NCBI GenBank assembly: GCA_023416055.1
Contig: JAEZIH010000090.1
Coordinates: 1-6,264 of the forward strand
Source of the DNA: Pseudomonadota bacterium
Lineage (GTDB): Bacteria; Pseudomonadota; Alphaproteobacteria; Caulobacterales; Caulobacteraceae
Length of the DNA stretch: 6,264 nucleotides
Reading direction: 5' to 3'
Positions 1 through 5,106 of the stretch are shown here, piece after piece. Position 1 is the first letter of the stretch. Every line of letters starts with the position of its first letter. The notes under the pieces are model-generated. The model was not told where the DNA came from and ran no database searches. It worked only from the letters and a program-made list of their open reading frames with translations. A program made the position numbers and the translations under genes.

Positions 1-1
1 C

Positions 2-865
2 CTCGACCCTCGCCCCTTCTTCTTCCGGTCTGTGCACGATCGACACCAGCACCACCGACACCAGCATCAGCAGGAACCAGCTGCCGAGCTTCTCGGGACC
101 GACCATCGTCCAGCCGTCCGCCTGCCCCGGATAGGCCCACGCCCGTCCGAAGGTGCCGAGGTTCTCGGCCAGCCAGATGAACAGGGCGACGAGGAAGTAA
201 CCGAGCAGCAGCGGCATCGACCGTCGCTTCCGGTCGGTCGTGAAGTGGAACCACCCCCGCCCGCACAGCACCGCCGTGGCCGCGAACAGGATCAGCCGCA
301 CGTCCGGCAGCCAGTGATGGGCGAAAAAGTTGACGTAGATGGCCGCCGCCAGCAGCCACGTGGTCCACAGCGGCGGATACCGCCTCACCCGGATATGGAA
401 GATGCGCTGCACCCGCGCGATGTAGCTGCCCACCGCCGCATACATGAAGCCCGAGAACAGCGGCACGGCCCCGATCCGCAGCACGCTCTCCTCGGGATAG
501 ACCCACGACCCCTGCGCGGTCTTGAACAGCTCCATCACCGTGCCGGCGACGTGGAACAGGAAGATGACCCGCGCCTCCTCCCGGGTCTCCAGTCGCAACG
601 CCAGCATCGCCGCCTGGATCGCCACCGCCCCGAGGACGAGGAAGTCGTACCGCGACGGCGCGGCGCCCTCCGGCCACCACAGGAAGGTCCCCACGATCAG
701 CGCCAGCATCGCCGCGCCGAACACGCAGGCCCACCCCTGCTTCAGCCCGAACCACAGCAGCTCGAAGGCGTAGCCCCGCCACCGCGCCCGGTCGGCCCAG
801 TCCTGGGCGCGCGTCAGGAGCCGGCGGCCCCAGTCTTCGAGGGGGAGACGTGTGGTGGCGGTCAT
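2..865 (-). CDS. DUF817 family integral membrane protein (3' end beyond the window)
   Basis: The frame opens at ATG 865-863 and stays open for 288 codons to the left edge, so the C-terminus is missing. DUF817 proteins run to roughly this length, so little is likely lost. The translation is rich in tryptophan and aliphatic residues, with about seven to eight hydrophobic segments, the first near residues 45-63 and the second near 74-92. Family-like motifs include EEARVIFLFHVAGTVMELFK (about 96-115), then GSWVYPEE, VPLFSGFMYAAVGSY (about 134-148), a FAHHW segment, and near the end FIWLAENLGTF and GSWFLLMLVS. These fit DUF817 (YoaT-like), whose function is unknown; it should sit in the inner membrane. 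An in-frame TAG four codons upstream fixes the start. There is no Shine-Dalgarno, but a -10-like TAGCGT lies 6 nt before the ATG, suggesting a leaderless mRNA. It lies 78 nt downstream of queF on the same strand and could also be read through from it. Confidence 0.88.
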   Translation of the reverse strand, partial: MTATTRLPLEDWGRRLLTRAQDWADRARWRGYAFELLWFGLKQGWACVFGAAMLALIVGTFLWWPEGAAPSRYDFLVLGAVAIQAAMLALRLETREEARVIFLFHVAGTVMELFKTAQGSWVYPEESVLRIGAVPLFSGFMYAAVGSYIARVQRIFHIRVRRYPPLWTTWLLAAAIYVNFFAHHWLPDVRLILFAATAVLCGRGWFHFTTDRKRRSMPLLLGYFLVALFIWLAENLGTFGRAWAYPGQADGWTMVGPEKLGSWFLLMLVSVVLVSIVHRPEEEGARVE

Positions 866-871
866 GCGGCG

Positions 872-901
872 ACGCTAGCCGCGCCGGCCGCCGCCTTTCA
901 T
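872..901 (-). promoter_or_regulatory. candidate promoter of the DUF817 gene, leaderless type
   Basis: Read on the minus strand, ATGAAA (901-896) is a weak -35 match, followed by an 18-nt spacer and TAGCGT (877-872) within GGCTAGCGTC. Six nucleotides later comes the ATG at 865, so transcription would begin on or next to the start codon. The same CTAGCGTC string precedes the JmjC gene. The call is by eye. Transcription through from queF is the alternative. Confidence 0.35.
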
Positions 902-943
902 GAGCGGAACCTGAGCAATTTCCGCGGCGTCAGCGCAGCCGCC

Positions 944-1405
944 TCATCCCCGGCCGCGATAGGTCGGCACGCCCTGGTCGGGCAGCCACAGGCCCTCGGG
1001 GGCGGGGCCAGTCTGCCAGAAGACGTCGATGGGGATGCCGCCGCGCGGGTACCAGTAGCCCCCGATGCGCAGCCACTTCGGCTGCAGCAGGTCGGCCAGC
1101 CGCTTGCCGATGGCCACGGTGCAGTCCTCGTGGAAGGCGCCGTGGTTGCGGAAGCTGGTCAGGTAGAGCTTCAGCGACTTGGACTCCACCAGCCACTCGC
1201 CCGGCGCATAGTCGATGACGATGTGGGCGAAGTCCGGCTGCCCGGTCACCGGGCACAGGCTGGTGAACTCCGGGGCCGTGAACCGCGCCAGGTACAGCGT
1301 GTCCGCATGCGGGTTCGGCACGCGCTCCAGCACGGCGGTTTCGGGGCTGGTCGGCTGCGCCGTCTGGGCGCCCAGCATGGAGAGGCCGGAGGTGTCGGTG
1401 GTCAT
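944..1405 (-). CDS. queF: NADPH-dependent 7-cyano-7-deazaguanine (preQ0) reductase, QueF
   Basis: QueF reduces the nitrile of preQ0 to the aminomethyl group of preQ1 using two NADPH, in the cytoplasm, before tRNA-guanine transglycosylase inserts the base at the wobble position of GUN-anticodon tRNAs. The 153-residue product has the short single-domain (B. subtilis YkvM-type) length rather than the longer two-domain E. coli form. Visible active-site features are Cys51 in [11 protein letters not shown] (the nucleophile that forms the thioimide with preQ0), Asp58 as the expected acid, the QueF signature ESKSLK at 74-79 (NADPH-binding motif in the family), and His92-Glu93 in GAFHEDC, which bind the substrate base. 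The start at 1405 has no Shine-Dalgarno but has TACATC six nt upstream, so leaderless initiation is likely; Met10 is a weaker alternative start. The gene is divergent from the nitronate monooxygenase-family gene across a repeat-bearing region. No other queuosine gene is in view. Confidence 0.96.
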   Translation of the reverse strand: MTTDTSGLSMLGAQTAQPTSPETAVLERVPNPHADTLYLARFTAPEFTSLCPVTGQPDFAHIVIDYAPGEWLVESKSLKLYLTSFRNHGAFHEDCTVAIGKRLADLLQPKWLRIGGYWYPRGGIPIDVFWQTGPAPEGLWLPDQGVPTYRGRG

Positions 1406-1411
1406 TGGGGG

Positions 1412-1418
1412 GATGTAG
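1412..1418 (-). promoter_or_regulatory. candidate -10 box of queF, leaderless type
   Basis: On the minus strand CTACATC (1418-1412) matches seven of eight positions of the Caulobacter-type -10 GCTAnAWC, and the ATG follows after six nucleotides (CCCCCA). No purine-rich ribosome-binding sequence is present. The -35 slot (around 1435-1440) falls inside the heptamer repeat array and shows no good TTGAC match. Confidence 0.4.
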
Positions 1419-1419
1419 A

Positions 1420-1534
1420 GGTTCCAGGTTCCAGGTTCTAGGTTCTAGGTTCTAGGGCTAGACAGCGCCGAGTTGCTGGACGCGCGTACCCCCTTGTTCT
1501 TCCTCTAAAACCTAGCCCCTAGAACCTGGAACCT
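1420..1534. repeat. inverted repeat made of CTAG-rich heptamer tandem arrays
   Basis: The left arm (1420-1461) is a 7-nt tandem array on the plus strand: GGTTCCA twice, GGTTCTA three times, then a degenerate GGGCTAG. The right arm (1506-1534) is the same family in reverse orientation, also in 7-nt steps: TAAAACC, TAGCCCC, TAGAACC, TGGAACC. Bases 1426-1442 and 1518-1534 are perfectly complementary over 17 bp, so either strand could form a long hairpin or cruciform with about 75 nt between the arms. The tetranucleotide CTAG occurs six times in about 85 nt, which stands out because CTAG is usually rare in proteobacterial genomes. The element lies between divergent genes and its left arm covers the -35 region of queF. 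It carries no coding frame. Its function is unknown; a dispersed intergenic palindromic repeat is the simplest reading. Confidence 0.85.
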
Positions 1535-1540
1535 CCCTCA

Positions 1541-1570
1541 TTGCCTTCCCTAACGTCCCCCCGCTATCCG
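1541..1570 (+). promoter_or_regulatory. candidate promoter of the nitronate monooxygenase-family gene
   Basis: TTGCCT (1541-1546), an 18-nt spacer and TATCCG (1565-1570, within GCTATCC) resemble the Caulobacter-type housekeeping promoter. Transcription would begin near 1577 and give a leader of about 22 nt carrying the weak ribosome-binding sequence GCGGGG at 1585-1590. The match is approximate. Confidence 0.35.
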
Positions 1571-1598
1571 TAGCGAAAGACAACGCGGGGCGAACATC

Positions 1599-2525
1599 AT
1601 GGCGATTCCGGCTTCCCTCCAGAACGGCCTCAAGCTGCCGGTGATCGCGGCGCCCATGTTCCTGGTCTCCGGTCCGGACCTGGTCGTCGAGGCCTGCAAT
1701 GCGGGCGTCATCGGCACCTTCCCGTCGCTGAACCAGCGCACCACCGAGGGCTACCGGGAGTGGCTGCACGACATCAAATCGCGCCTTTCCCCCGACGCCG
1801 CCGCCTTCGGGGTCAACCACATCGTCCACCCGACCAACCCGCGCCTGCTGGCCGACATGCAGGTGACGGTCGAGGAGAAGGTGCCGCTGGTGATCACCTC
1901 GCTGGGCGCGGTGCGCGACGTGGTCGAGGCGGTGCACGGCTACGGCGGCGTGGTCTTCCACCACATCGCCAACATTCGCCACGCCAAGAAGGCGGCCCAG
2001 GCCGGGGTCGACGGACTGATCCTGGTGGCCAACGGGGCCGGCGGCCACGCCGGGGTGGTCAACCCCTTCGCCCTGGTCGAGGAGGTGCGCGGCTTCTTCG
2101 ACGGGACCATCATCCTGTCCGGCTGCCTGTCCACCGGACGCGACGTCGCCGCCGCCACCATGATGGGCGCCGACTTCGCCTACATGGGCACCCGCTTCAT
2201 CGCCACGACCGAAAGCCAGGCCCAGTCGCACTACAAGGAGATGATCGTCGAGGCCGGCTCGATGGACATCACCTACACCCCGGCGGTGTCGGGCATCCCG
2301 GCCAACTTCCTGACCCCCTCGCTGGTCGAGAACGGCATCGACCCCAAGAGCCTGCCCGAGCACAAGCTGGACATGGGCGAGGAGGCGAAAGCCTGGAAAA
2401 CAGTCTGGTCCGCCGGTCAGGGCGCGGGAGCGATCCACGACGTGCTGCCCGTCGCCGGCCTCGTCGGTCGGCTGCGCGACGAATATTCGCAGGCCTGTGA
2501 CGATTTCGACAAGAAGCGGTTCTAG
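1599..2525 (+). CDS. nitronate monooxygenase (2-nitropropane dioxygenase) family FMN enzyme
   Basis: The 308-residue protein looks like a TIM-barrel flavoenzyme of the NMO/2-nitropropane dioxygenase family, which oxidises nitronates such as propionate-3-nitronate with O2 using FMN. The N-terminal LPVIAAPMFLVSGPDL (13-28) is the first family motif. GVIGTFPSLN follows at 36-45, FGVNHIVH at 70-77 and GVVFHHI near 117-123. GAGGHAG at 146-152 contains His150, the position of the catalytic base in NMOs. LSGCLSTGRD (173-182) and GADFAYMGTRF (190-200) form the expected FMN phosphate site. The length is normal for the family. The start has a weak Shine-Dalgarno (GCGGGG, 8 nt upstream). The barrel-protein gene follows after 33 nt with no terminator between, so co-transcription is likely. 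The family is broad and includes FabK-like enoyl reductases and proteins of unknown substrate, so the family call is firm but the substrate is not. The role may be nitronate detoxification. Confidence 0.88.
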   Translation: MAIPASLQNGLKLPVIAAPMFLVSGPDLVVEACNAGVIGTFPSLNQRTTEGYREWLHDIKSRLSPDAAAFGVNHIVHPTNPRLLADMQVTVEEKVPLVITSLGAVRDVVEAVHGYGGVVFHHIANIRHAKKAAQAGVDGLILVANGAGGHAGVVNPFALVEEVRGFFDGTIILSGCLSTGRDVAAATMMGADFAYMGTRFIATTESQAQSHYKEMIVEAGSMDITYTPAVSGIPANFLTPSLVENGIDPKSLPEHKLDMGEEAKAWKTVWSAGQGAGAIHDVLPVAGLVGRLRDEYSQACDDFDKKRF

Positions 2526-2558
2526 AGCTCGCGCCGTCCCTTCTCACGAGGCCGATTC

Positions 2559-3251
2559 ATGCTCCGCACCCTGACGACCGCCGCCACCGCGGCGACCGCC
2601 CTGCTCGCCCTCGCACCGGCCGCGGCCGCGCAGGACGCCGGAAACTGGTCCTTCGCCTTCGGGGCCGCGACCGACAACCGCTCGAAGTCCCTCTCCAAGT
2701 CCGACGGCGATCCCTTCGCGTGGGCCGAAGCCGAGTGGGAGAGCGCTTCGGGTCTGTTTTACGCCGGCCCCTCGTTCGAGACGGTGAAGAGCAACGGCTC
2801 CGAGCTGGAGGTCGCCCTGGTGGCCGGCGTCCGGCCGCAGTTCGCGGGCTTCGACCTCGACCTCAGCGCCAAACACAAGTGGCTGGTCGACGCCGACCCG
2901 GCGACCGACGACGACGCCTGGGAGTTCACCGCCGACGTCAAACGCTCGATCGGCCCGGCCCGCGCACGCCTGCGCCTGCAGCACTCGCCGGACACGCTCG
3001 GCGCCGGCGACGGCTGGACCTGGTACGAAGCCCAGGTCGGCTGGGACTTCACCCACAAGCTTTCGGCTTCGGCCGCCCTCGGTCGGCGCGAGCAGGAGAC
3101 CAGCGTCGATTACACCGGCTACAACATCGGGGTCAGCTACGCCCTCACCCGGACCGCCGAACTGGACCTGCGCTGGTACGGCAACGACGCCGATGTTCCG
3201 GGCGAACAGTACTCCGACGGGCTTGTGGCCGGGATCAGCTTCGCTTTCTGA
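2559..3251 (+). CDS. TIGR02001/Gcw_chp family secreted protein, predicted outer-membrane beta-barrel
   Basis: The 230-residue product begins with a clear Sec signal peptide: basic Arg3, an Ala/Leu-rich core, and an APAAAAQ segment at 19-25 with likely cleavage near residue 24. The mature part starts with the family hallmark GAATDNRSKSLSKSDGDP at 35-52, followed by alternating polar/hydrophobic stretches with many aromatic residues (WAEAEWES, GLFYAGPSFE, DLSAKHKWLVD, TWYEAQVGWDF, ELDLRWYGND). It ends in GISFAF, with the terminal Phe typical of a BAM-recognised barrel. I recognise this as the TIGR02001 / Gcw_chp family, which has no established function. Export to the outer membrane is inferred. 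A good Shine-Dalgarno (ACGAGG, 2546-2551) sits seven nt before the ATG. It follows the NMO-family gene by 33 nt and is probably in the same transcript. What might pass through or bind the barrel cannot be told from the sequence. Confidence 0.85.
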   Translation: MLRTLTTAATAATALLALAPAAAAQDAGNWSFAFGAATDNRSKSLSKSDGDPFAWAEAEWESASGLFYAGPSFETVKSNGSELEVALVAGVRPQFAGFDLDLSAKHKWLVDADPATDDDAWEFTADVKRSIGPARARLRLQHSPDTLGAGDGWTWYEAQVGWDFTHKLSASAALGRREQETSVDYTGYNIGVSYALTRTAELDLRWYGNDADVPGEQYSDGLVAGISFAF

Positions 3252-3276
3252 CCTCGCAATCGGCGTCTGCGGCGCC

Positions 3277-3288
3277 TATCTTGGGCAT
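3277..3288 (+). promoter_or_regulatory. candidate -10 box of the 70-residue ORF, leaderless type
   Basis: TATCTT (3277-3282) is followed by six nucleotides (GGGCAT) and the ATG at 3289, so transcription would start on the start codon. No Shine-Dalgarno is present. The -35 slot (about 3254-3259, TCGCAA) is a poor match, so the call rests mainly on the -10 box and its spacing. Confidence 0.4.
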
Positions 3289-3501
3289 ATGTCCAGTCTT
3301 CGTCCCACCACTCTCGAGCGCGCCTACGCCCTGGCGCGCGAAGGCCGCTGCCGCACCGTCTCCGATATCAAGCAGGCCCTGTCCGCCGAAGGCTTCGAGC
3401 GCATCCAGGACGCCCTGTACGGCCCGTCCCTGACCGCCGACCTGCGCCGCCTCTGCCAGCAGCATTACGTCCCGCCGGGAACCGCCAACTCGGCCGAGTG
3501 A
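3289..3501 (+). CDS. small conserved-looking protein of unknown function (70 aa)
   Basis: The frame is open from 3193, but that upstream stretch overlaps the end of the barrel-protein gene. The ATG at 3289 is preferred because it clears the upstream gene and has a -10-like TATCTT six nt before it. The product is soluble, with no signal peptide or membrane segment. The visible pattern is an amphipathic helix (TLERAYALAREGR, 8-20), a linker RTVSD, a second helix (SDIKQALSAEGF, 25-36), a third (ERIQDAL, 37-43), then GPSLTADLRRLCQQHY (45-60) that looks like a fourth helix with a GPSLT cap, and a loose tail. The layout could be a small helix-turn-helix-like fold, but I cannot assign a domain. I loosely recall similar short proteins with TLERA...SGRC...EGF...GPSLT..LR in other Alphaproteobacteria, without function. 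It lies upstream of the cold-shock gene on the same strand with a 167-nt gap. Confidence 0.72.
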   Translation: MSSLRPTTLERAYALAREGRCRTVSDIKQALSAEGFERIQDALYGPSLTADLRRLCQQHYVPPGTANSAE

Positions 3502-3668
3502 ACGGGCTGCCTTGCTTTCGCCGCGCGGGGCGTCCACAAGACGGTCGTCGATCTCTTTCTGCGAAACGCCCCCCTCTGCTCTTCGCACCGAGGTCCAGCC
3601 GCTCCTTTTAGACCCGACAGGCCTCCAGGGGCTCTTCCCTGAGGCCAACGCCAAACGGAGGTCTAATA
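3502..3668 (+). promoter_or_regulatory. long structured leader of the cold-shock gene with possible Shine-Dalgarno switch
   Basis: This 167-nt gap has no gene of its own. Its 3' third can fold. A hairpin pairs 3621-3630 with 3637-3645 (GCCTC-c-AGGG against CCCTGAGGC, one bulged C, six-nt loop). Around it, TTAGACC (3608-3614) is complementary to GGTCTAA (3660-3666), which includes the last two bases of the Shine-Dalgarno. In addition, CCTCC (3622-3626) in the hairpin's 5' arm is the exact complement of the Shine-Dalgarno GGAGG (3657-3661), so opening the hairpin would let it mask the ribosome-binding site. Long refolding leaders are known for E. coli cspA; the behaviour here is inferred. A promoter within the gap is likely; TTGCTT at 3512-3517 is one weak -35 candidate without a convincing -10. 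Confidence 0.5.
3657..3661 (+). promoter_or_regulatory. strong Shine-Dalgarno of the cold-shock gene
   Basis: GGAGG lies seven nucleotides before the ATG at 3669. It is the best ribosome-binding sequence in the window, and it fixes this start. It is also the target of two possible leader pairings. Confidence 0.9.
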
Positions 3669-3881
3669 ATGGCTACCGGCACTGTGAAATGGTTCAACGG
3701 CACCAAGGGCTACGGCTTCATCCAGCCTGACGACGGCGGCAAGGACGTGTTCGTCCACATCTCGGCCGTCGAACAGGCGGGCCTGCGCGGCCTCGACGAA
3801 AACCAGAAGGTCTCCTACGAGATCGAGACGGACCGTCGCTCGGGCAAGCAATCGGCTGGTCAGCTGAAGACCGAGGGCTGA
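3669..3881 (+). CDS. cold-shock domain protein, CspA family
   Basis: The 70-residue protein is a single cold-shock domain, an OB-fold that binds single-stranded RNA and DNA and acts in the cytoplasm as an RNA chaperone or antiterminator. [16 protein letters not shown] begins at residue 3. The RNP1 motif is KGYGFI (13-18) and RNP2 is VFVHI (27-31). The aromatic nucleic-acid-stacking residues Trp8, Phe9, Tyr15, Phe17, Phe28 and His30 are all present, as are [12 protein letters not shown] and QKVSYE further on. The length is standard. A strong GGAGG ribosome-binding site, a long foldable leader and a good downstream terminator mark it as a monocistronic gene, possibly cold- or growth-phase-regulated. 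Alphaproteobacteria usually carry several csp paralogues, some cold-induced and others constitutive or stationary-phase, so the exact paralogue (cspA, cspB and so on) is not assigned. Confidence 0.96.
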   Translation: MATGTVKWFNGTKGYGFIQPDDGGKDVFVHISAVEQAGLRGLDENQKVSYEIETDRRSGKQSAGQLKTEG

Positions 3882-3887
3882 GTTCAG

Positions 3888-3904
3888 GCGCCGGTCTCCG
3901 GCGC
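3888..3904 (+). other. perfect stem-loop just after the cold-shock stop codon
   Basis: GCGCCGG (3888-3894) and CCGGCGC (3898-3904) form a 7-bp stem with a three-nt TCT loop, six nt after the stop codon. No U-tract follows, so it is not itself a terminator. It may protect the 3' end from exonucleases or assist the terminator that follows. Confidence 0.6.
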
Positions 3905-3913
3905 ATGATTTCG

Positions 3914-3949
3914 AACGGCGGCGGATGCGAAGGCGTCCGCCGCCGTTTT
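3914..3949 (+). terminator. intrinsic terminator of the cold-shock gene
   Basis: AACGGCGGCGGA (3914-3925) pairs over 12 bp with TCCGCCGCCGTT (3936-3947) around a 10-nt loop, and the stem runs into TTTT at 3946-3949. It ends four nt before the last base of the convergent JmjC gene. On the minus strand the stem is followed by a poor U-tract, so it should act mainly on the plus strand, although the stem could also end transcripts arriving from the JmjC gene. Confidence 0.85.
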
Positions 3950-3953
3950 GCTG

Positions 3954-5099
3954 TCAGGAGGGCGGCGTCAGTCGCTTCAGCGCCCCCGCCCGCTCTGCCG
4001 TCTCGATCGCCGCCCGCAACGCGTCCGGCGGGATGAAGTCGAACTGGGCGATCATGTCCTCCAGCGCCACCTGCGGCTGGGTCATGGCCCACTCCAGCGC
4101 TACTCTCGCCGGGCCGCGAACCGGCGGCGGCATCAGGCCGGTCGGCCGGAACAGGGTCAGCGTGGGCCGCTTCGGCAGTTCATAGGGCGGATCGCGCGGG
4201 ATCAGCCGCTCCTGCGCCATGGCCACCTCGTCCACGAATTCCGGCAGCGTCGTCAGGTGAGCCAGCCGCCGGCCGAGGTCCTTCAGCTGATCGCGCAGGG
4301 CGGCGCCCCCGCCCTCGCCCGCCGGCCGCAGCCAGGCTCGGAAGGCCGGGTCCTGCAGCGCCGCCGACTCCAGCAGACGGAACAGGATGCGGCCGTACAG
4401 CGGCGTCACCGACAGGGTCACGTGCAGCGAGGCGCCCTCGGTGGCCAGGGCGTCGTGATGCCAGCCGCGCGGCAGGTACAGGACGTCGCCCGGCCGCATG
4501 CGGACCTCCTGCATCAACGGTCCCCGTCCTGCCTCGAATATCCGCTTCGCCGTCGCCGCATCCGGCAGCACCTCAACCGGGGAGTCGGCCCGATTGGCGT
4601 ACAGCCGCCAGGTCTTCTCCCCCTCCACCTGAACCGCGAAGACATGGTGCAGGTCGTAGTGGGTGTTGAAAGCCTGCACGCCGCCGAACGAGCAGTACAG
4701 ATTAACCCCGACCAGGGCGGCGAAATGCTCAGACAGCTCCCGCGACAGGGCGGCCAGTTCCGGCGTCAGCGCCTGGACGTCTCCGGCGATCAGGCTGGCG
4801 CCGTTGGCCAGCAGGGTCTGGACCTTCGCCGGCGCCGGCCGGATGACCGGCCCGGACTGGGTCTGGGCCTCGACGCAGTAGGACTCGAAGGGGATCGGCT
4901 CGCCGTTGAACACGAGTTTCAGGCTCTGCGCCGTCCAGATCGACGACTGGTTCAGAAGCCCGTTGAAGCGCTCCCAGTCCAGCAGCCGGCGCCGGGCCTG
5001 GTCGGGCCCGGCGGGAATGTGAAGCGGCTTCCGGTCGTTGAATTCTTCGTCGAAGCGTTGGCGGCCGACCGGCGCCACCAGGTCGTCAAAGGTAAGCAT
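3954..5099 (-). CDS. JmjC/cupin_4 domain Fe(II)/2-oxoglutarate oxygenase, ribosomal-oxygenase-like
   Basis: The 381-residue protein resembles the bacterial JmjC-type oxygenases of the RoxA (E. coli YcfD) / MINA53 / NO66 group, which hydroxylate ribosomal proteins; YcfD acts on an arginine of L16 and is of similar length. The metal-binding HxD is His147-Tyr-Asp149 in FNTHYDLHHVFAVQVEG, followed by EKTWRLY, a typical cupin_4 strand. The distal ligand is probably His215 in MRPGDVLYLPRGWHHDA (201-217). The C-terminal part (about 240-381) is helical and ends in a winged-helix-like segment, as in YcfD. The start is Met at 5099 (MLTFDDLVAP); the frame is open far upstream, but that part overlaps the PLP-enzyme gene in another phase. 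There is no Shine-Dalgarno; TAGCGT seven nt upstream suggests leaderless initiation. It lies 50 nt after the PLP-enzyme gene and converges on the cold-shock gene. The substrate is inferred, not shown. Confidence 0.88.
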   Translation of the reverse strand: MLTFDDLVAPVGRQRFDEEFNDRKPLHIPAGPDQARRRLLDWERFNGLLNQSSIWTAQSLKLVFNGEPIPFESYCVEAQTQSGPVIRPAPAKVQTLLANGASLIAGDVQALTPELAALSRELSEHFAALVGVNLYCSFGGVQAFNTHYDLHHVFAVQVEGEKTWRLYANRADSPVEVLPDAATAKRIFEAGRGPLMQEVRMRPGDVLYLPRGWHHDALATEGASLHVTLSVTPLYGRILFRLLESAALQDPAFRAWLRPAGEGGGAALRDQLKDLGRRLAHLTTLPEFVDEVAMAQERLIPRDPPYELPKRPTLTLFRPTGLMPPPVRGPARVALEWAMTQPQVALEDMIAQFDFIPPDALRAAIETAERAGALKRLTPPS

Positions 5100-5106
5100 G
5101 GCCGGG

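Noticed and set aside
875..901. Nine-codon upstream ORF (MKGGGRRG) before the DUF817 gene
   Set aside because: It has no ribosome-binding site and overlaps the candidate promoter, so it would probably not be transcribed.
32..1441. 469-codon open frame on the plus strand
   Set aside because: It lies antisense to DUF817 and queF, and its product is low-complexity (Arg, Pro, Gln, His rich), as expected for a shadow frame in high-GC DNA.
1420..1461. CRISPR array or telomere-like repeat
   Set aside because: The units are 7 nt with no spacers, and the region sits inside ordinary chromosomal genes.
1406..1540. preQ1 riboswitch upstream of queF, suggested by GAGGTTC(C/T)AG strings
   Set aside because: The strings belong to the heptamer arrays. 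On the queF sense strand there is no CCUC partner stem or A-rich tail of the preQ1-I pseudoknot.
1512..2438. 308-codon open frame on the minus strand
   Set aside because: It is antisense to the nitronate monooxygenase-family gene, shows no recognisable domain and is a codon-bias shadow.
3193..3288. Earlier start for the 70-residue ORF
   Set aside because: It would overlap the barrel-protein gene, and the added residues look like shadow sequence; ATG 3289 has a -10 box in position.
3512..3730. 72-codon plus-strand ORF across the cold-shock leader
   Set aside because: It runs into the cold-shock gene in another frame and shows no ribosome-binding site or domain.
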